The position numbers and the translations under genes are program-made. Shown here in pieces: positions 62,824 through 64,000 of a DNA stretch of 64,000 nt. Location of the stretch: positions 853,126 through 917,125 of the forward strand of contig VFIW01000014.1 in NCBI GenBank assembly GCA_006386115.1, read 5' to 3'. Each line of letters begins with the position of its first letter. The stretch's first letter is position 1. The stretch is from Globisporangium splendens (Eukaryota; Oomycota; Peronosporomycetes; Pythiales; Pythiaceae). The notes below the pieces were generated by a model. That model searched no databases, had not been told where the DNA came from, and worked only from the letters and a program-made list of their open reading frames with translations.

Positions 62824-63516
62824 CTAATCATATAATCCTTCAAACTCTGGAACAAAGCCATTTTCGTCATAACCGTCATTCAGTTCATCCGGAAAATAGT
62901 CATCGTCGGTATAGTCTTCGCATGGCTCATCCCAAATGAAGTCGTCATCGGAATAGCAAACGCACTCTTCCTCCGGAATAAATTCGTCGTCACCATAGTC
63001 ATCGTACGGCTCACCATAGTCCGGAATAAATTCGGGACGGATATTGAGGTTGCAGCGTCTCAGCAACGACACTAGGGCCGCAACTTGCTCCAACTCGATT
63101 TGCTGAGCAGTGCGGTGGTCGCGTCTCGGCCGGGGTGTATTGGCGACATCACTTTGCTTGGGGATTCCGCTGAGGATCAAATATTCGTCCCAATAGGTGC
63201 TTTCTCGTATCATCGGACGAATTCTTAACTGATCCACCAAGTCGCGAACACGAAACACAGGTCCAAGATAAATCGTGTCAATCTGGTAAAGCCAAATGTT
63301 GCTGCGACCCTTTTGTAGAAGAACATTAGCGAAGTTCACAGCATGGGTTTGGTTCTCAAAGGACGACACAAAAGGCGTTGGCTCCCTGTTGCTCCAATTT
63401 AGATGCAGTTCGATTGCATCTTTGAACTTGTCCTCATTGTGAAAAGCAGGTGGCGCTCGAGCATGCAGTGAGTGGCCATCGTACAGAACTAGGGTTCTCA
63501 GAGAAATTTTCCTGAA
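62824..63516 (-). CDS. Acidic-tail family protein, copy 1, 5' end unresolved
   Basis: The minus-strand frame is open from 63516 to the stop at 62824: FRKISLRTLVLYDGHSL, FKDAIELHLNWSNREPTPF, FANVLLQKGRSNIWLYQ, TYWDEYLILSGIPK, then a very acidic repeated tail (DDYGDDEFIPEEE, DDDFIWDEPCEDYTDDD). The frame begins after TAG at 63519-63517, directly preceded by CACAAA, so an acceptor CACAAATAG is possible and the first exon is missing from my model. There is no signal peptide or known domain. A related copy follows at 63847, so this is a local family, possibly secreted or mobile-linked, but the function is unknown. Confidence 0.5.
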   Translation of the reverse strand, partial: FRKISLRTLVLYDGHSLHARAPPAFHNEDKFKDAIELHLNWSNREPTPFVSSFENQTHAVNFANVLLQKGRSNIWLYQIDTIYLGPVFRVRDLVDQLRIRPMIRESTYWDEYLILSGIPKQSDVANTPRPRRDHRTAQQIELEQVAALVSLLRRCNLNIRPEFIPDYGEPYDDYGDDEFIPEEECVCYSDDDFIWDEPCEDYTDDDYFPDELNDGYDENGFVPEFEGLYD

Positions 63517-63846
63517 CTATTTGTGCGCGCAGATTCGTGGAAAACGGATCGCACACCACTAAGGAAAATGACGTTGAGTGATCTGTGCCACTCTTGATCT
63601 TATAGGCACCATCTCAAAAGCCAACCCATCTTCTGATGTTGTTGGTTTATCCCCTCGATTGCTGGATCACAAGAGTACCTCTACTCTCTTTGCTGCAAGG
63701 TATACATTGATGTATTCAAAATGGGCAAGAGAACATTTCATGCAAATTTCGTTATCAACAGGAAATCGCACTCATTTCACTCAAGTCACTCAATCTCCAC
63801 AAATCGTCTCGGTCAACACACATCATGCGTACAAGCCACCTCGTCT

Positions 63847-64000
63847 TCAATGCATGTAATACTCGTCTGAATCCTGGTCATCCCAGTAGCCTCTGTAGCA
63901 TTGCCTCGTGTAGACGATGCTTGATGAGAGGACTTCGTTCAAAATCAGGTACTCTCCAGAAATCACGCTCGGGTCTCGATTGAGATGAATGCTCAACCAC
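63847..64000 (-). CDS. Acidic-tail family protein, copy 2, cut by the right edge
   Basis: The minus-strand frame open from the edge to TGA 63849-63847 reads WLSIHLNRDPSVISGEYLIL, then NEVLSSSIVYTRQCYRGYW and an acidic end DDQDSDEYYMH. The HLN-x-R-(D/E)-P and EYLIL parts match copy 1 (HLNWSNREP, EYLILSG) in order, with the gap between them shortened. Only the C-terminal 50 residues lie in the window. Confidence 0.45.
   Translation of the reverse strand, partial: WLSIHLNRDPSVISGEYLILNEVLSSSIVYTRQCYRGYWDDQDSDEYYMH

Noticed and set aside
1..64000. Reassigned genetic code with TAA/TAG as Gln
   Set aside because: Most intact genes here end in TAA or TAG at the family-expected position, so the standard code holds.
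1..64000. CRISPR arrays, rRNA or tRNA genes
   Set aside because: No regularly spaced repeats or rRNA-like sequence seen. tRNA genes cannot be excluded by eye, but none was recognised.

Overview
The window is nuclear DNA from an oomycete-like stramenopile. It is gene-dense, with genes on both strands. Introns are few and short (about 50-125 bp, GTRNGT donors, CAG/TAG acceptors). The gene set is eukaryotic: a FYVE protein, an ABCC transporter, HECT ligases, eIF4E, an AGC kinase, MLO-like and SEL1-like proteins, and the ciliary protein CFAP251. I cannot name a genus. Exon structures were built by eye from splice sites, frame continuity and family motifs; exon edges may be off by a base or two.

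Layout, left to right: the N-terminus of a gene leaving the left edge (-); TatD nuclease (+); a signal-peptide/TM protein split by an in-frame TAG (-); an MLO-like protein (+); a small spliced gene (-); a 1902-residue FYVE protein (-); an ABCC transporter (+); an ornithine-decarboxylase-like gene (-). A 5'-truncated LINE with 12-bp target-site duplications lies in the divergent promoter between that gene and an amino acid transporter (+). Then come a small frameshifted gene (-), two AlkB paralogs (+) with an ankyrin pseudogene (-) between them, an F-box/cytochrome b5 protein (-), UPF0598 (-), an acidic protein with an in-frame TAA (+), a B12D/NDUFA4-like protein (-), an AGC kinase (+), a SEL1/LamG ER protein (-), a small unknown gene (+), a broken CFAP251 (-), tandem C2-dysferlin-domain genes (-), HECT E3 number 1 (+), a membrane coiled-coil protein (-), eIF4E (-), a multi-exon unknown (-), HECT E3 number 2 (-), a DUF676 lipase (+), ketohexokinase (-), a RING-H2 protein (+), and two copies of an acidic family (-), the second cut by the right edge.

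Themes: several genes serve membrane traffic and protein turnover (FYVE, C2-DysF, SEL1, two membrane HECT ligases, RING, F-box). Lesions are concentrated in a few loci (CFAP251, ankyrin, two nonsense-split genes, a metal-site mutation in one AlkB), while tens of kilobases of other coding sequence are intact. This looks more like real gene decay than random sequencing error. A broken CFAP251 would fit reduced flagellar motility. The most novel candidates are the catalytically degenerate AlkB twin, the TM-RanBP2-HECT pair, the F-box/cytochrome b5 fusion, and the FYVE protein with many LFD-type motifs.
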